The position numbers were made by a program, and so were the translations under genes. A stretch of DNA of 6,950 nt from Pseudarthrobacter sp. (lineage in GTDB: Bacteria; Actinomycetota; Actinomycetes; Actinomycetales; Micrococcaceae): the NCBI GenBank assembly GCA_013362385.1, contig JABFWC010000435.1, positions 1 through 6,950 on the forward strand, read 5' to 3'. Below are positions 6,670 to 6,950 of the stretch, in pieces. Under the pieces are notes generated by a model. That model made no database searches and was not told where the DNA came from. It saw nothing but the letters and a program-made list of their open reading frames with translations. Within the stretch, counting starts at the first letter, position 1; every line of letters starts with the position of its first letter.

Positions 6670-6950
6670 CTACCAGGGCCTGCGGAGGCGGAAGAACACG
6701 AGTCCGGCTGCGGTTCCGACGCCCACGAGTCCAACCCCGAGCCAGACCATCGCATCCGGCAGGGCGGCGAGCGGGCCGGTGGACGAGACGGCGCTGCGTG
6801 CCTCCGCCGGGACCCCGGCGGCCTGCGGCGTTCCGGCGGGATGGGGCTGCCGCGCGAACGCTGTCGGCAGCGTGCTGCCCGCACCCCCGGAAGCCACCGG
6901 CGTAGCCGGGCCGCCACCGGAGGCTCCGCTGCCGTCGCCCTGGGGCGGCG
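6670..6950 (-). CDS. C-terminal end of an unidentified membrane-anchored protein (5' end beyond window)
   Basis: The frame is open from the right edge to a TAG at 6670-6672 and gives 92 residues. The first 65 or so are rich in Gly, Ser, Pro and Ala (for example SGASGGGPATP) and look like a flexible extracytoplasmic linker. Then comes a single hydrophobic span, roughly residues 66-86 (MVWLGVGLVGVGTAAGLVFF), and a short basic tail, RLRRPW. This design fits a type I membrane protein with an exported N-terminal domain, positively charged tail inside, as in many actinobacterial surface proteins (CopC-like or YcnI-like proteins among them); the functional domain is not visible. A GTG at 6895-6897 could start a short protein, but the coding pattern continues through it to the edge, so I read it as internal. 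It lies 112 bases upstream of hemQ on the same strand and may not belong to the operon. Confidence 0.65.
   Translation of the reverse strand, partial: PPQGDGSGASGGGPATPVASGGAGSTLPTAFARQPHPAGTPQAAGVPAEARSAVSSTGPLAALPDAMVWLGVGLVGVGTAAGLVFFRLRRPW

Noticed and set aside
6606..6917. A 103-codon minus-strand frame overlapping the end of the upstream gene and the palindrome
   Set aside because: The translation is Arg/Pro/Ser-rich without structure, whereas the alternative frame ending at 6670 gives a coherent linker, membrane span and basic tail.

Overview
The window is a stretch of high-GC (about two thirds G+C by eye) actinobacterial DNA. It reads almost entirely on the minus strand and holds a haem-biosynthesis operon. 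Three things point to Actinomycetota, most likely a Micrococcaceae/Arthrobacter-like organism: a coproheme decarboxylase with the actinobacterial distal-histidine pattern, a ferrochelatase of the cysteine-rich actinobacterial type, and GTG starts that overlap upstream stops. The genus is an inference from general resemblance, not a computed match.

Layout in the direction of transcription (right to left). The 3' end of an unidentified gene enters from the right edge and stops at 6670; its product ends in a Gly/Pro/Ser/Ala-rich linker, one membrane span and a short basic tail. A 112-base gap (6558-6669) follows, locally AT-rich, with a perfect 8-5-8 inverted repeat (6602-6622) just downstream of a possible -10 box. 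Then come hemQ/chdC (5856-6557), hemH/cpfC (4606-5859), hemC (3611-4609), hemD (2737-3603), hemB (1686-2669), a luciferase-like (LLM) flavin-dependent oxidoreductase (616-1689) and the first 193 codons of hemL (1-581), which is cut by the left edge.

How the genes work together. HemL makes 5-aminolevulinate from glutamate-1-semialdehyde. HemB joins two of these into porphobilinogen. HemC polymerises four porphobilinogens into hydroxymethylbilane, and HemD closes this to uroporphyrinogen III. HemH/CpfC inserts iron into coproporphyrin III, and HemQ/ChdC decarboxylates coproheme to haem b. This is the coproporphyrin-dependent route. The glutamyl-tRNA reductase (hemA), uroporphyrinogen decarboxylase (hemE) and coproporphyrinogen oxidase (cgoX/hemY) are not in the window. 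Transcription order runs roughly opposite to pathway order, with the last enzymes first.

The genes are tightly packed. Three junctions are four-base GTGA overlaps (5856-5859, 4606-4609, 1686-1689), and the other gaps are 7, 67 and 34 bases, so one polycistronic transcript is likely. The system is known biology. The points worth a second look are the palindrome before hemQ, the flavin oxidoreductase lodged between hemB and hemL, the Cys-Asp-Cys metal site in HemB, and a GC hairpin at the start of the oxidoreductase gene. I saw no mobile element, CRISPR array, tRNA, rRNA or convincing rho-independent terminator.
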